From positions 1,984,001 to 2,048,000 of the forward strand of contig NZ_LR134201.1 in NCBI RefSeq assembly GCF_900635955.1: DNA of 64,000 nt, in the 5' to 3' direction. Below the pieces are notes generated by a model. It searched no databases. It worked only from the letters and a program-made list of their open reading frames with translations, and had not been told where the DNA came from. The DNA comes from Cedecea lapagei. Lineage in GTDB: Bacteria; Pseudomonadota; Gammaproteobacteria; Enterobacterales; Enterobacteriaceae. The translations under genes and the position numbers were made by a program. This document shows positions 37,132 through 46,194 of the stretch, piece after piece; position 1 is the stretch's first letter; every line of letters begins with the position of its first letter.

Positions 37132-37872
37132 TTACCAGACGCCAGCGGTGCTGCCGCCGTCGACGGCCATCACCGTTCCACTGACAAACGCTGAGTCCGT
37201 CAGGTACAACACGGCATTCACCACATCCTGCACGTTGCCGGTACGCCCGCTCGGCGACAGCGTGCTGAGAAAGCCTGCCGAACCCGCGTAATCAGCATGC
37301 AGCGGCGTCTCGATAATGCCCGGCGCAACGGCATTAACCCGCACATTATCGGCCGCCAGCTCAAGGGCCAGCGCTCGGGTTGCCTGATTTAATCCCCCCT
37401 TGACCATCACCGGCAGCAACGCCGGAACCTTGACGTTCGGCTGGATGGCCACGCTCGCCGTGATGTTCACGATATGGCCCGCTTTGTTTTTGCTCATATG
37501 AGAGGCAGCAAGCTGCGACGGGAAAAGAAATCCTTTCAGATTGGTATTAATCAGCGCATCAATATCCTGCTCGCTGTATTCGCTCGCAGGTTTAGGAATA
37601 AATATTCCTGCGTTATTAATCAGAATATCAACACGCCCGAAAGCGGCAATAGCCTGCTTAAAGAGCTCAGTCGCGGTCGCCTTTAGCGAAATATCACCTG
37701 CCACCGGCAGGAATTTCTCGGGATTGCCCAGGCTCGCTGCCGCAGTCTGTAACCGCTTCATAGTACGGGCGTTGCCGACAACATTGTAGCCGCGCGCCAG
37801 GTAGGCCTGCGCGATGGCAAGGCCAATACCGCTTGAGGCGCCGGTAACAATAACGGTTGGGGTTGAGTTCAT
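37132..37872 (-). CDS. SDR-family oxidoreductase with altered active site
   Basis: Short-chain dehydrogenase/reductase of 246 residues from the ATG at 37872, chosen because CAGGAG precedes it and TGASSGIG then falls at the usual 9-16. The NAG motif (NNAG) and PG motif (AVAPGIIETP) are present. The catalytic YxxxK is not: the position four before the conserved Lys in LLPVMVKGGLN is Pro instead of Tyr. Atypical SDRs of this kind exist, and activity may differ or be absent. It is divergent from the LysR gene, which probably controls it and the tautomerase. Confidence 0.85.
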   Translation of the reverse strand: MNSTPTVIVTGASSGIGLAIAQAYLARGYNVVGNARTMKRLQTAAASLGNPEKFLPVAGDISLKATATELFKQAIAAFGRVDILINNAGIFIPKPASEYSEQDIDALINTNLKGFLFPSQLAASHMSKNKAGHIVNITASVAIQPNVKVPALLPVMVKGGLNQATRALALELAADNVRVNAVAPGIIETPLHADYAGSAGFLSTLSPSGRTGNVQDVVNAVLYLTDSAFVSGTVMAVDGGSTAGVW

Positions 37873-37930
37873 GGTGTGCTCCTGTGGATGAATGAGGAGC
37901 CCACTATACTTATGACACAATGACCGATAA

Positions 37931-37946
37931 ATTAGCCTTCCGTAAT
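37931..37946. promoter_or_regulatory. Candidate LysR-type operator
   Basis: ATTA-N8-TAAT contains the T-N11-A core in the SDR/LysR divergent interval, 45 bases before the regulator start. Confidence 0.4.
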
Positions 37947-37991
37947 ATGACAAGATACCCCATGTAATAAATAGAAAGGAAACCGTCAGCG

Positions 37992-38903
37992 ATGAAGCGC
38001 CACTTCGAAGAGATGCAGATAGGTACGCTGGAGCTGTTTTGCCAGGCAGCCGAGCAGCTAAGCTTCAGCGCGGCGGCTAATTTTATGGGCATCACGCCGG
38101 CGGCGGTCAGCCGATCTATCGCCCGACTAGAAGAACGGCTCGGCGTGCGCCTGTTTGTACGCACAACCCGCCAGATCAGACTGACCGAGAGCGGTGAGCG
38201 CTACTTTCGCCAATGTCAGCAGGCGCTGCAGCAGCTCAGGGAGGCTGAACGAGAAGTGACAGGCGCACAAATTGAGCCTGCTGGCGTATTGAGAATCAGC
38301 CTTCCCACCCCCTACGCTCATCATCGTGTTCTGCCGTTGCTGCCGGAATTCAGGCAGCTTTACCCTCGCGTGTCCGTTCAGGTTCACATCAGCAACCGTA
38401 ATATCGATTTTGCCGACGAAAGTTATGACATCGCAATCCGCGGCCGCTCGCCTGCGGATTCAACGCTTATTGCCCGCAAGCTTGAAGATGCGGAGCTGGT
38501 GATGGTCGCTTCCCCGGAATATTTAACGCGGGCGGGGATACCGAAAACGCTGGCCGAATTAGCTCAGCATGAGTGCATCCAGTTTGAATTGCCCAGTACC
38601 GGGCGTAAAGTGCCATGGACGTTTAGCGTGAACGGAAAAGACGCAGACATTTTCACCGGCGGCAGCTTCACCTGCGCCGAGGATGTGATGGGTATTGTGA
38701 CGCTTGCCAGAGGGGGCGCGGGTCTGATTCAGACTTACAGATTTATCGTGGAGCAAGATTTGGTCGACGGTAAGCTGGTCGAGGTGCTGCCGGAACATGG
38801 CGGCACCTCACGGCCGTTTATCCTACTCTATCCTCACGCCCGCCATCTCTCTTTGCGGGTCAGGAGCCTGGTTGACTTCTTAGTCCAGCGGCTTGGAACA
38901 TAG
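37992..38903 (+). CDS. LysR-family transcriptional regulator
   Basis: A 303-residue regulator. The N-terminal winged helix-turn-helix shows ELFCQAAEQLSFSAAANFMGITPAAVSRSIARLEE at about 14-48, and the C-terminal part (about 95-300) is the LysR substrate-binding fold. AAAGGA lies about ten bases before the ATG. It is divergent from the SDR/tautomerase unit. Its 3' end overlaps the convergent MerR-type gene by 44 bases, so the two read through each other. Confidence 0.9.
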   Translation: MKRHFEEMQIGTLELFCQAAEQLSFSAAANFMGITPAAVSRSIARLEERLGVRLFVRTTRQIRLTESGERYFRQCQQALQQLREAEREVTGAQIEPAGVLRISLPTPYAHHRVLPLLPEFRQLYPRVSVQVHISNRNIDFADESYDIAIRGRSPADSTLIARKLEDAELVMVASPEYLTRAGIPKTLAELAQHECIQFELPSTGRKVPWTFSVNGKDADIFTGGSFTCAEDVMGIVTLARGGAGLIQTYRFIVEQDLVDGKLVEVLPEHGGTSRPFILLYPHARHLSLRVRSLVDFLVQRLGT

Positions 38904-39912
38904 CGCCTATGGCCTGCTGCAGCCAGGCCAGCACGTCCGGCGTCATCCATGTCCCTTTTGCCAGCTCTGGCTCTTTAGCCATTGCGGTGCGGAATTTTTG
39001 CTGAGTCTGCAGCGAAGTGCCGGCAAATGACTGAAACAGCTCAAGCCAGCGGTGAGCAAGCTGCCGGGCCTCGTCTGAGTCTGGCTTCACGCCCTGCGCG
39101 CTCGCCTTTCGTAGCGCAGCCACCAGCGGCGGCCACTCCTGCATGCGCTCAAAATAGTGGCTGCTGGTAAAGGCAAACTCCTCTTCGCTGAGATAGCGAC
39201 GGTAAATATCCAGCTTGCTGTGGCCAAATGCGCGTGTCACGTAGTCGGTCATCTCCGGGGAGATCCCTGTCTGCCGGACCATATCTGGTTCAGCCTCGTG
39301 CATCGCGTTCAGACGAACCAGAAAATCAGGCTCCCCTGCCGTATCACGCTCCAGCATGCCCATCCACTGCGTGGCTAACTGCTGAGCGCGCACATCGGAT
39401 GGGGGAACGCCCTGCTGAGAAAGGGCTGCCACCTCCCCGACAAGCTGCTTCCATTGATCGTCACGGTGGCTATCAGGCTGCGCAAAGGGCAGGCGCCGTA
39501 ACTCCTCTTTTGAAAAATAGCGATCGTACATCGTCATTAACTCCAGCGTAGTAAGCCATTCCTCGAGATCGGGCTCAGCGCCGCTGTGTAAAGTCTCACG
39601 CAGCGTAACCAGACGCTGGCGCAGCGTGACAATTTCTGCCAGCTGGCCGTCCAGCATTGAGATCTGTGAATCCAGGATCTCGTTTAGCGACAAAGCCTGA
39701 CGCTCAAGACAGTCGCGCACCTCTTTCAGGCTCATCCCCATTCGGCTCAGCGCCTGAATATGGTGCAGCCTGGTGATATCCTGCCGGTTATACAGACGGT
39801 AGCCGGCGGCGGTGCGGGCAGAAGGAAGCAGCAGGCCCATCGCTTCGTAATGGTGCAGCGTTCGTACCGTGATACCGGCACGCTTTGCCAGTTCGCCTAC
39901 TTTAAACAACAT
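38860..39912 (-). CDS. MerR-family regulator with TipAS-like domains
   Basis: A 350-residue regulator. The N-terminal MerR helix-turn-helix reads FKVGELAKRAGITVRTLHHYEAMGLL, followed by a coiled-coil dimerisation helix to about residue 115. Two tandem alpha-helical TipAS-like antibiotic-binding repeats then cover about 125-230 and 235-340 (Y-F-S-K-E-E-L in the first, YLSEEEF in the second). The family binds drugs or other hydrophobic ligands. The 3' end overlaps the LysR gene. Its own promoter has the MerR-type 19-base spacer. Confidence 0.9.
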   Translation of the reverse strand: MLFKVGELAKRAGITVRTLHHYEAMGLLLPSARTAAGYRLYNRQDITRLHHIQALSRMGMSLKEVRDCLERQALSLNEILDSQISMLDGQLAEIVTLRQRLVTLRETLHSGAEPDLEEWLTTLELMTMYDRYFSKEELRRLPFAQPDSHRDDQWKQLVGEVAALSQQGVPPSDVRAQQLATQWMGMLERDTAGEPDFLVRLNAMHEAEPDMVRQTGISPEMTDYVTRAFGHSKLDIYRRYLSEEEFAFTSSHYFERMQEWPPLVAALRKASAQGVKPDSDEARQLAHRWLELFQSFAGTSLQTQQKFRTAMAKEPELAKGTWMTPDVLAWLQQAIGAMFQAAGLRSQPGS

Positions 39913-39943
39913 GTCCTGCTCCTTTTGGTCTCTGCTGATGCGG

Positions 39944-39974
39944 AGTTTGCAGCCTCACGCTACGTGAGGGTCAA
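39944..39974 (-). promoter_or_regulatory. MerR-type promoter with 19-base spacer and dyad
   Basis: On the minus strand TTGACC (39969-39974) and CAAACT (39944-39949) are 19 bases apart. The spacer overlaps the perfect dyad CCTCACG-N3-CGTGAGG (39953-39969). The long spacer and centred dyad are the signature of MerR-family control, indicating autoregulation of the gene just downstream. Confidence 0.82.
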
Positions 39975-39984
39975 CCCGGTAAGC

Positions 39985-40017
39985 AAAAAAAACGACTCCT
40001 CAAAAGGAGCCGTTTTC
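39985..40017 (-). terminator. ychH terminator
   Basis: On the minus strand AACGGCTCC and GGAGTCGTT pair (one mismatch) and are followed by eight T residues. Confidence 0.82.
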
Positions 40018-40033
40018 TAAAATTTGCTAAATA

Positions 40034-40312
40034 TTAGCTGTGGCGGTGATGCTCATCCCGGCGGCAGCGCTTGTCATAATGACGAACCCACCAGTAGCGG
40101 TCGCAGACCTGCTCGCGCCCACCGAGACGGGCCCCGGCAAGCCAAAGTACGGCCCCAACAAAGATGCTCAAAACGGCACCGTGGGCGAAAAACTGCGGCA
40201 GGTTCAGCTGTGGAAGCTGGTTCAAAATCGAATAGCCCACGCCGCCCACCATCACAACCAGTCCCAATCCCATGAGGACATTACCGAGTAACGAAGCGTT
40301 TCTGCGTTTCAT
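40034..40312 (-). CDS. ychH: YchH, stress-induced inner-membrane protein
   Basis: Small inner-membrane protein of 92 residues with two hydrophobic helices (about 8-28 and 42-62). A basic tail ends VCDRYWWVRHYDKRCRRD. Near-identical to E. coli YchH, which is induced by envelope and peroxide stress. It is divergent from pth; the 274 bases between them hold no other gene. Confidence 0.95.
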   Translation of the reverse strand: MKRRNASLLGNVLMGLGLVVMVGGVGYSILNQLPQLNLPQFFAHGAVLSIFVGAVLWLAGARLGGREQVCDRYWWVRHYDKRCRRDEHHRHS

Positions 40313-40586
40313 AAGTCACCTCCGCATAATTACGGGTCGGTGGGGAACATCCCCTTTCCTTGTGACTAAAGTATAGACAATGCCCCTAAAGCGCGTGTGC
40401 GCTGGCGATCACAATTACGAGCGAAAGCTCTACAAAAGTTTACAAATAAGCGTCTGAGTTGCTTGAAATTCTAATGGTTCCCCCAATCAACTATTCAAGA
40501 ATGTGTCCGCGCCGGGATTGCGCTTTGTCAATGCCGCCGCGGCGCAGTAAACTACGCGGCTGTGAACGGTTTTCAGGAATTTAAAC

Positions 40587-41171
40587 GTGAGCATTAAACT
40601 GATTGTCGGCCTGGCCAACCCAGGCGCTGAATACGCAGCGACCCGCCATAACGCCGGCGCCTGGTATGTGGATTTACTGGCCGAGCGCCATAACCAGTCG
40701 CTGAAAGAAGAAGCGAAGTTTTTTGGCTATACCGCCCGTATTAATCTCGGCGGCGAGGATGTCCGACTGCTGGTTCCAACCACGTTTATGAACCTCAGCG
40801 GCAAAGCAGTTGCGGCGATGGCAACCTTTTTCCGCATCGCACCGGACGAAATTCTGGTGGCGCACGACGAGCTGGATCTTCCTCCAGGCGTTGCCAAATT
40901 CAAGCTGGGCGGCGGCCACGGCGGACACAACGGCTTGAAGGACATTATCAGCAAGCTCGGCAATAACCCTAACTTTCACCGATTACGCGTGGGAATTGGT
41001 CATCCGGGCGATAAAAACAAAGTTGTCGGCTTCGTGCTGGGCAAACCGCCGGTTAGCGAACAGCAGCTGATTGACAATGCCGTTGACGAAGCGGCGCGCT
41101 GCACGGAGGTCTGGCTGAAAGAGGGCCTGACCAAAGCGACAAATCGTCTGCACGCCTTTAAAGCACAATAA
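40587..41171 (+). CDS. pth: Peptidyl-tRNA hydrolase
   Basis: Hydrolyses peptidyl-tRNAs that drop off the ribosome, recycling tRNA; essential. The 194 residues match E. coli. Catalytic His is in ATRHNAG at 21, with the partner Asp in AHDELDLPPG near 94 and the GGGHGGHNGLKD motif at about 110-121. It precedes ychF by 139 bases, the standard pair. Confidence 0.98.
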   Translation: MSIKLIVGLANPGAEYAATRHNAGAWYVDLLAERHNQSLKEEAKFFGYTARINLGGEDVRLLVPTTFMNLSGKAVAAMATFFRIAPDEILVAHDELDLPPGVAKFKLGGGHGGHNGLKDIISKLGNNPNFHRLRVGIGHPGDKNKVVGFVLGKPPVSEQQLIDNAVDEAARCTEVWLKEGLTKATNRLHAFKAQ

Positions 41172-41310
41172 TCCCTCCTTACGCCCATCAGGGAAGGATT
41201 TCCGCGCCCGTTGGAGGCGGTTTAAGTGTATAATGGGCAAAGTTATCTACATTTTTTCAATGAAAAGATTAAAATTCATTGATTATCAAGCAATTAAGGT
41301 GATTTAAACC

Positions 41311-42405
41311 ATGGGATTCAAATGCGGTATCGTCGGCTTGCCGAACGTTGGTAAATCCACTCTGTTCAACGCGCTGACCAAAGCGGGTATTGAAGCGGCT
41401 AACTTCCCGTTCTGTACCATCGAGCCGAACACTGGCGTTGTTCCTATGCCAGATCCGCGCCTGGACAAGCTGGCTGAAATCGTTAAACCGCAGCGTATTC
41501 TGCCTACCACCATGGAGTTCGTGGACATCGCCGGTCTGGTAAAAGGTGCCTCTAAAGGCGAAGGTCTGGGTAACCAGTTCCTGACCAACATCCGCGAAAC
41601 TGAAGCTATCGGTCACGTTGTTCGCTGCTTTGAAAACGACAATATTATTCACGTGAACAACAAAGTGGATCCGGCTGACGACATCGACGTGATCAACACC
41701 GAGCTGGCGCTTTCTGACCTTGATACCTGCGAGCGTGCAATTCACCGCGTGCAGAAGAAAGCCAAAGGCGGCGACAAAGACGCTAAGGCAGAGCTGGCCG
41801 CGCTGGAAAAATGCCTGCCGCAGCTGGAAAACGCCGGTATGCTGCGTGCGCTGAAAAACCTGACCGAAGAAGATAAAGCCGCAATCAAATACCTGAGCTT
41901 CCTGACCCTGAAGCCAACCATGTATATCGCCAACGTTAACGAAGACGGTTTCGAAAACAACCCGTACCTTGATAAAGTTCGCGAAATTGCCGCAGGTGAA
42001 GGTTCCGTTGTGGTTGCCGTGTGTGCCGCAGTAGAGTCCGACATCGCCGAGCTGGATGACGCTGACCGTGAAGAGTTTATGGCCGAACTGGGTCTGGAAG
42101 AGCCCGGCCTGAACCGCGTGATCCGCGCAGGCTATGAGCTGCTGAACCTGCAAACTTACTTCACCGCTGGCGTAAAAGAAGTACGCGCGTGGACCATCCC
42201 TGTAGGTGCTACCGCCCCTCAGGCCGCGGGTAAAATCCACACCGACTTCGAAAAAGGCTTTATCCGTGCGCAAACCATCGCCTATGAAGACTTTATCGCC
42301 TACAAAGGCGAGCAAGGCGCTAAAGAGGCTGGCAAAATGCGCGCAGAAGGGAAAGATTACATCGTTAAAGATGGCGACGTGATGAACTTCTTGTTTAACG
42401 TCTAA
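41311..42405 (+). CDS. ychF: YchF/OLA1 ribosome-associated ATPase
   Basis: Obg-family P-loop protein that prefers ATP to GTP and acts in translation and redox stress responses. The 364 residues show the P-loop GLPNVGKST near 8-16, a DxxG-type segment DIAGLVKGASKG near 68-79, NVNED in place of NKxD near 199, and a C-terminal TGS domain. A strong terminator follows. Confidence 0.97.
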   Translation: MGFKCGIVGLPNVGKSTLFNALTKAGIEAANFPFCTIEPNTGVVPMPDPRLDKLAEIVKPQRILPTTMEFVDIAGLVKGASKGEGLGNQFLTNIRETEAIGHVVRCFENDNIIHVNNKVDPADDIDVINTELALSDLDTCERAIHRVQKKAKGGDKDAKAELAALEKCLPQLENAGMLRALKNLTEEDKAAIKYLSFLTLKPTMYIANVNEDGFENNPYLDKVREIAAGEGSVVVAVCAAVESDIAELDDADREEFMAELGLEEPGLNRVIRAGYELLNLQTYFTAGVKEVRAWTIPVGATAPQAAGKIHTDFEKGFIRAQTIAYEDFIAYKGEQGAKEAGKMRAEGKDYIVKDGDVMNFLFNV

Positions 42406-42423
42406 CCTCAGCTTTGCTGCAAA

Positions 42424-42451
42424 AAAATCCACGCTTCGGCGTGGATTTTTG
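42424..42451 (+). terminator. ychF terminator
   Basis: AAATCCACGC, TTCG and GCGTGGATTT form a stem followed by T residues. It can serve either strand and also ends the convergent permease gene. Confidence 0.92.
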
Positions 42452-42465
42452 TTTTCAAAGCAACA

Positions 42466-43902
42466 TCAGCGCTCAGCGCTATTAGGGTAAACCGTCGCCG
42501 CAGGTAACACGCGTTTATCCAGCCGACGCAGGCCATAATAGAGCGCCGCTGTACCAAACCAGCCGATGATCCACGACACGTCGTTGCCGTCGAAGAGCCA
42601 CGTCAGCGAGCCGTGGAAGAGCGGGTTTTCAATAAACGGCAGCTGGATAAGCACGCCCACGACATAGACGCCAATGCCGAACAGGTTCCAGCGGCCATAG
42701 CGTTTATCGGCGTCAAACAGCGCGGGAATATCCACGGCCCGGGACGAAATAAAGAAGTAATCCGTCAGGCTAATGGCGCTCCACGGTACAAAGAAGGCCA
42801 GCAAGAACAGCAGGAAATGGGTGAAGTGTTTCAGGAACGCCGGTTCGCTCAGCAGCGCAATAATGCACGAAGCCGCCACCATCAGCACCACAAACAGAAT
42901 GCGATTTCTCTGGCTCAGCGTCACCTGTTTGCGGAAACCTGACACAATGGTGGTTAGCGACATAAAGCTGCCGTAGGCGTTCAGCGTGGTAAACGTAATT
43001 TTGCCAAAGCAAATAGCAAAATAAATCAGCATCGCCATGGTTTCGGTTTTGCCCAGCCCGACAATATAGCTAACCTCATGCCCCGAAAACGCACTCCCTG
43101 CAATTGCCGCAGTGATAACACCCAGCGTCATAGAAGCCTGAGTTCCGAGCACGGTGCCGCTGAACACCGAGAAAAACACCTTCGGGCCGGACACATCCCG
43201 CGGCAGATAGCGTGAATAATCGGAAACATAAGGGCAAAACGCAATTTGCCAGGATGAGGACAGCGACACCGCCAGCAAAAACATCGGCATGGAGAAATGG
43301 TTATTTTGCAGGATGGCCGTAAGATCCGTATTGAACAACAGCGAACCAAATAACCAGGCAAACGCCAGGACACCAACAATACTGGCGACCTTCCCGAGCT
43401 TATGGATCACACGATAGCCGAGCACGGCAATCACGATAATAATGGCGCTGAACAGAATCATCCCGCTAACGTCGCTTATCGACAGAAGACGGGCCATCGC
43501 CTGCCCCGCCAGTACGGTGCCGCTGGCGGAAAATCCGATGTACATAATGCACACCAGCACCAGCGGAATGACCGCCCCGTATACGCCAAACTGCGCCCGG
43601 GAGAGGATCATCTGCGGCAGGCCAAGGCGCGGCCCCTGCAGAGCGTGGAAGGACATGATCGCTGCCCCCAGAATCTGCCCCACAAATAGCCCCACCAACG
43701 ACCAGACGACGTCTCCGCCCAGCACAACGGCCAGCGCGCCGGTGACAATCGCGGTGATCTGCAAATTGCCGCCGAACCAAAGGGTGAACTGGCTAAAAGG
43801 ATGCCCATGACGTTCACCGTCAGGGATGTAATCGATGGACCGGGATTCCGTCAGGCGGCTCCCGCTTTTGGACTGCTCTTCGGTTGATGAAAAAGACGAC
43901 AT
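42466..43902 (-). CDS. NCS1-family permease (CodB-like), HutC-linked
   Basis: Nucleobase:cation symporter-1 type importer of 478 residues with about twelve membrane helices. The first-helix motif FTLWFGGNLQITA lies near 40-52 and helix 3 carries GPRLGLPQMILSRAQFG. The ATG at 43902 is preferred to the GTG at 43908 because GAGG lies at proper distance. A HutC-type palindrome lies 64 bases upstream. In Pseudomonas fluorescens a CodB-like NCS1 transporter is encoded within the hut cluster, so urocanate, histidine or a related imidazole is more likely than cytosine. The substrate itself cannot be read. Confidence 0.85.
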   Translation of the reverse strand: MSSFSSTEEQSKSGSRLTESRSIDYIPDGERHGHPFSQFTLWFGGNLQITAIVTGALAVVLGGDVVWSLVGLFVGQILGAAIMSFHALQGPRLGLPQMILSRAQFGVYGAVIPLVLVCIMYIGFSASGTVLAGQAMARLLSISDVSGMILFSAIIIVIAVLGYRVIHKLGKVASIVGVLAFAWLFGSLLFNTDLTAILQNNHFSMPMFLLAVSLSSSWQIAFCPYVSDYSRYLPRDVSGPKVFFSVFSGTVLGTQASMTLGVITAAIAGSAFSGHEVSYIVGLGKTETMAMLIYFAICFGKITFTTLNAYGSFMSLTTIVSGFRKQVTLSQRNRILFVVLMVAASCIIALLSEPAFLKHFTHFLLFLLAFFVPWSAISLTDYFFISSRAVDIPALFDADKRYGRWNLFGIGVYVVGVLIQLPFIENPLFHGSLTWLFDGNDVSWIIGWFGTAALYYGLRRLDKRVLPAATVYPNSAER

Positions 43903-43965
43903 AGCCACCTCATAAAGCCAGATTAAACGCCGGATAACCCACCACGCACCTCAAATGATCAATCA

Positions 43966-43975
43966 TGTATATACA
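43966..43975. promoter_or_regulatory. HutC-type operator upstream of the NCS1 permease
   Basis: TGTATATACA, a perfect TGTA-N2-TACA palindrome identical to those near hutF/hutC and hutU in this window. Its extended flanks (AATCA before, AA after) also match the hutU site. The rest of 43903-44215 holds no gene. Confidence 0.75.
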
Positions 43976-44215
43976 ACCAATTTTGCCGTACAACACCTGC
44001 TAAAAGGTGATTTTGCGAAGCCGATTGTAGATTTAATGTAACAAGATTGATGCCTGTTTGTGCTAATACAAAACACGGATGGTTTTTGCGCTAACGATAA
44101 GAAAGTGAGATGACCTTGCAAGCAATAAGGTTGCAGGATCGCTTATAACCCTGAGCCACGGCGGCGGACGCCCGGGCATCCACCGCCATAGAAGGCTGGC
44201 TATGTTGGCGACAGC

Positions 44216-44617
44216 CTATAATCCGGCGGGACGAGGAACCTCAATATAGTTCCCGTCGATATCCTTCTGATAATAACTCCCGTTACGCACGTAATAGCGC
44301 TTGCCGTTGTAATCGAGAACGTTGATGCCGGAGCCTGGGCTTGGCGGGGTTTCAACCCGAATATACTCCGCACCCTGCCGCTGATAGTAGATACCGTTGA
44401 CGACATAATAGGTTAACCCGCCGACGATAATGGCGGTTGCCAGCCCCGGAAGCACGGTCAGGCGAGGCCCCGCATAGAAATAATGCGGACCGGCATAAAA
44501 ACGTGGACCTGAATAGAATCCGGGTCCATGGCCAAACCACGGGCCAGGACGCGCCAGCGCCATGGATGGCACAGTCATCAGCGCAGACATTGCCAAAACA
44601 TAAAGGTGCTTTTTCAT
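44216..44617 (-). CDS. Exported small protein, DUF6515-like
   Basis: A 133-residue protein not assigned to a characterised function. It has a signal peptide (about 1-22, MKKHLYVLAMSALMTVPSMALA) and a Gly/Pro/Tyr/Phe-rich stretch near 24-52. One hydrophobic helix lies near 55-72, and two short repeated units have the pattern YYVVNGIYYQ and YYVRNGSYYQ. That repeat pattern resembles DUF6515 exported proteins. GGAGAG precedes the ATG. It stands alone between the permease and the porin. Confidence 0.75.
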   Translation of the reverse strand: MKKHLYVLAMSALMTVPSMALARPGPWFGHGPGFYSGPRFYAGPHYFYAGPRLTVLPGLATAIIVGGLTYYVVNGIYYQRQGAEYIRVETPPSPGSGINVLDYNGKRYYVRNGSYYQKDIDGNYIEVPRPAGL

Positions 44618-44769
44618 CTTATACTCTCCTGCCCTGCGGCTGAACCCGGGGCCTTAGCCCGCTCTATGTCGATTATAATCCCGCAGCCTGAAGCTTTACC
44701 GCAGGGGAAGAGTAAATCCCCAAAATCTCCACAATCTTATTTTTGACGACTTTATTTATCCTTAAATGT

Positions 44770-44794
44770 AAAAAGTCCACGCAAAGCGTGGACT
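44770..44794 (-). terminator. Porin gene terminator
   Basis: On the minus strand AGTCCACGC, TTT and GCGTGGACT are followed by TTTTT, about 57 bases after the porin stop. Confidence 0.8.
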
Positions 44795-44850
44795 CAGATT
44801 GATGACAAACACCCGAAAAACGTGGGCTTTTATTTTACGACAATGAATGG

Positions 44851-46194
44851 TCAGAAATTCACGTTAGCCGAGATACCGCCGATAAAGGCGTCATCGACTT
44901 TAGAGACTGCCCCAGGCGCCGCAACATACTGCAGGTTCGGGCGGATCTGCAGCCATTTGGTGGCCTGCACGTTGTAATAGATTTCGTAATCGTATTCCGA
45001 CCCATCCTGAATCGGCAGATACGTGGCGCTGTTATAATCGTTCACGCCGTTGAAATTATTCTCAGCACGCTGCTGGTTGCTGTAGCTTGAGTTAACGTGA
45101 ATGCGGGCGATACCGATGCCGATTTCATCGTCCGGACGAGCATCAAAAGCCCCTTTCCAGGTCAGAGAGACCGACTGGTAATTATCGATTTTTGCCGTCT
45201 TGTGGTCGTTCATCACACCCTGTAACGTCAGCTTAAGCCCGCGAGTAGGATCTCCGCCCTGGCTCGTCAGCTGCTGTTGCGCAAGGATATAGCCGCCGTA
45301 GGCATGGGCCGTGTCCGTATAGCCACCGTTACGCCACGAGCTGTACACCGAGTCGTTAGCCGAGCTGTAATAGCCACCAATCCGGTAATTACCCTGCAAA
45401 TTATCCGGCCCCAGCTTCGGCTGCCAGCCCAGCTCAACCGGGACCATATTTCCGACCGTCGGGTGGAAGTCCATGCGGAACCCATCCCCGGCGGCATAGT
45501 TATTTTCATTCTGGTTATACCAGCCAACCTGCATAAATATTTCTGGTGTGAAATTCAGACGAACACGCCCGCCCCACTGCGAGACCGGCCAGTTATACCA
45601 GTGATCGCCACGCCAGTTGCCCGCCTGCCCGCTGCCAAAAGCAAGGTTCTGGAATTTACTGTCGAAATTATCAAAATCCTCCCCCACGGTGACGCGGCCA
45701 GCCTTGATATCCAGCGCATGATCAAAGAAGCCTTTACGCATCCATAACTGCGTCAGGCGCCAGGTTTGTCCTCGCCCGTAAACTTCCTGAGTCGAAGAGA
45801 GCATGCCGGTGCGCGGGTCGGACACTTTCTGCCCGGAAATATCCTGCCCATCGCGGTTGGTTACGGTGAATTGAAATTCCGTATCGTCCCAGTTAAGCAA
45901 TTTCTCCAGGTTTAAATTGACGCCGAAAGCCCACTGATCGCTGTAGCGCATCGAGGTGGATTTATCGTAGCCGCCCGCGAGATTTGCGGCAGACTCAGCC
46001 GTGTAGCCAACCTGAAAATCTACACCCTGATTTTTCAGGTCGGTTCGATAGCCGCCCCAGTCGCCGAACATATATTCGGAATCAGGGCTAAAAGCATCGG
46101 CGGCATGCCCGAGTGAAGGCAGAAGTGCGAAAAATAATATGCCCGGGACAAAGGTTTTCGCGGAGCCTTTGACCACTGCTTTGCTGATTTTCAT
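44851..46194 (-). CDS. OprB-family carbohydrate porin
   Basis: Outer-membrane beta-barrel porin of the OprB family, associated with sugar uptake. The 447 residues begin with a signal peptide ending SLGHA near 31. EYMFGDWGGYRTDLKNQGVDF is the typical N-terminal strand. The protein closes with a beta-barrel signal ending in Phe (ISANVNF). A CRP-like site lies about 100 bases before the start, suggesting catabolite control. No sugar-specific partner gene is adjacent, so the substrate is open. Confidence 0.88.
   Translation of the reverse strand: MKISKAVVKGSAKTFVPGILFFALLPSLGHAADAFSPDSEYMFGDWGGYRTDLKNQGVDFQVGYTAESAANLAGGYDKSTSMRYSDQWAFGVNLNLEKLLNWDDTEFQFTVTNRDGQDISGQKVSDPRTGMLSSTQEVYGRGQTWRLTQLWMRKGFFDHALDIKAGRVTVGEDFDNFDSKFQNLAFGSGQAGNWRGDHWYNWPVSQWGGRVRLNFTPEIFMQVGWYNQNENNYAAGDGFRMDFHPTVGNMVPVELGWQPKLGPDNLQGNYRIGGYYSSANDSVYSSWRNGGYTDTAHAYGGYILAQQQLTSQGGDPTRGLKLTLQGVMNDHKTAKIDNYQSVSLTWKGAFDARPDDEIGIGIARIHVNSSYSNQQRAENNFNGVNDYNSATYLPIQDGSEYDYEIYYNVQATKWLQIRPNLQYVAAPGAVSKVDDAFIGGISANVNF

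Noticed and set aside
41269..42432. Minus-strand open frame (387 codons) covering ychF
   Set aside because: Antisense shadow of a highly expressed gene. It is His/Phe/Val-rich without motif and spans the flanking terminator side.
42466..43902. Cytosine permease with a cytosine deaminase operon (codBA)
   Set aside because: No deaminase gene follows, and the only operator upstream is of HutC type.
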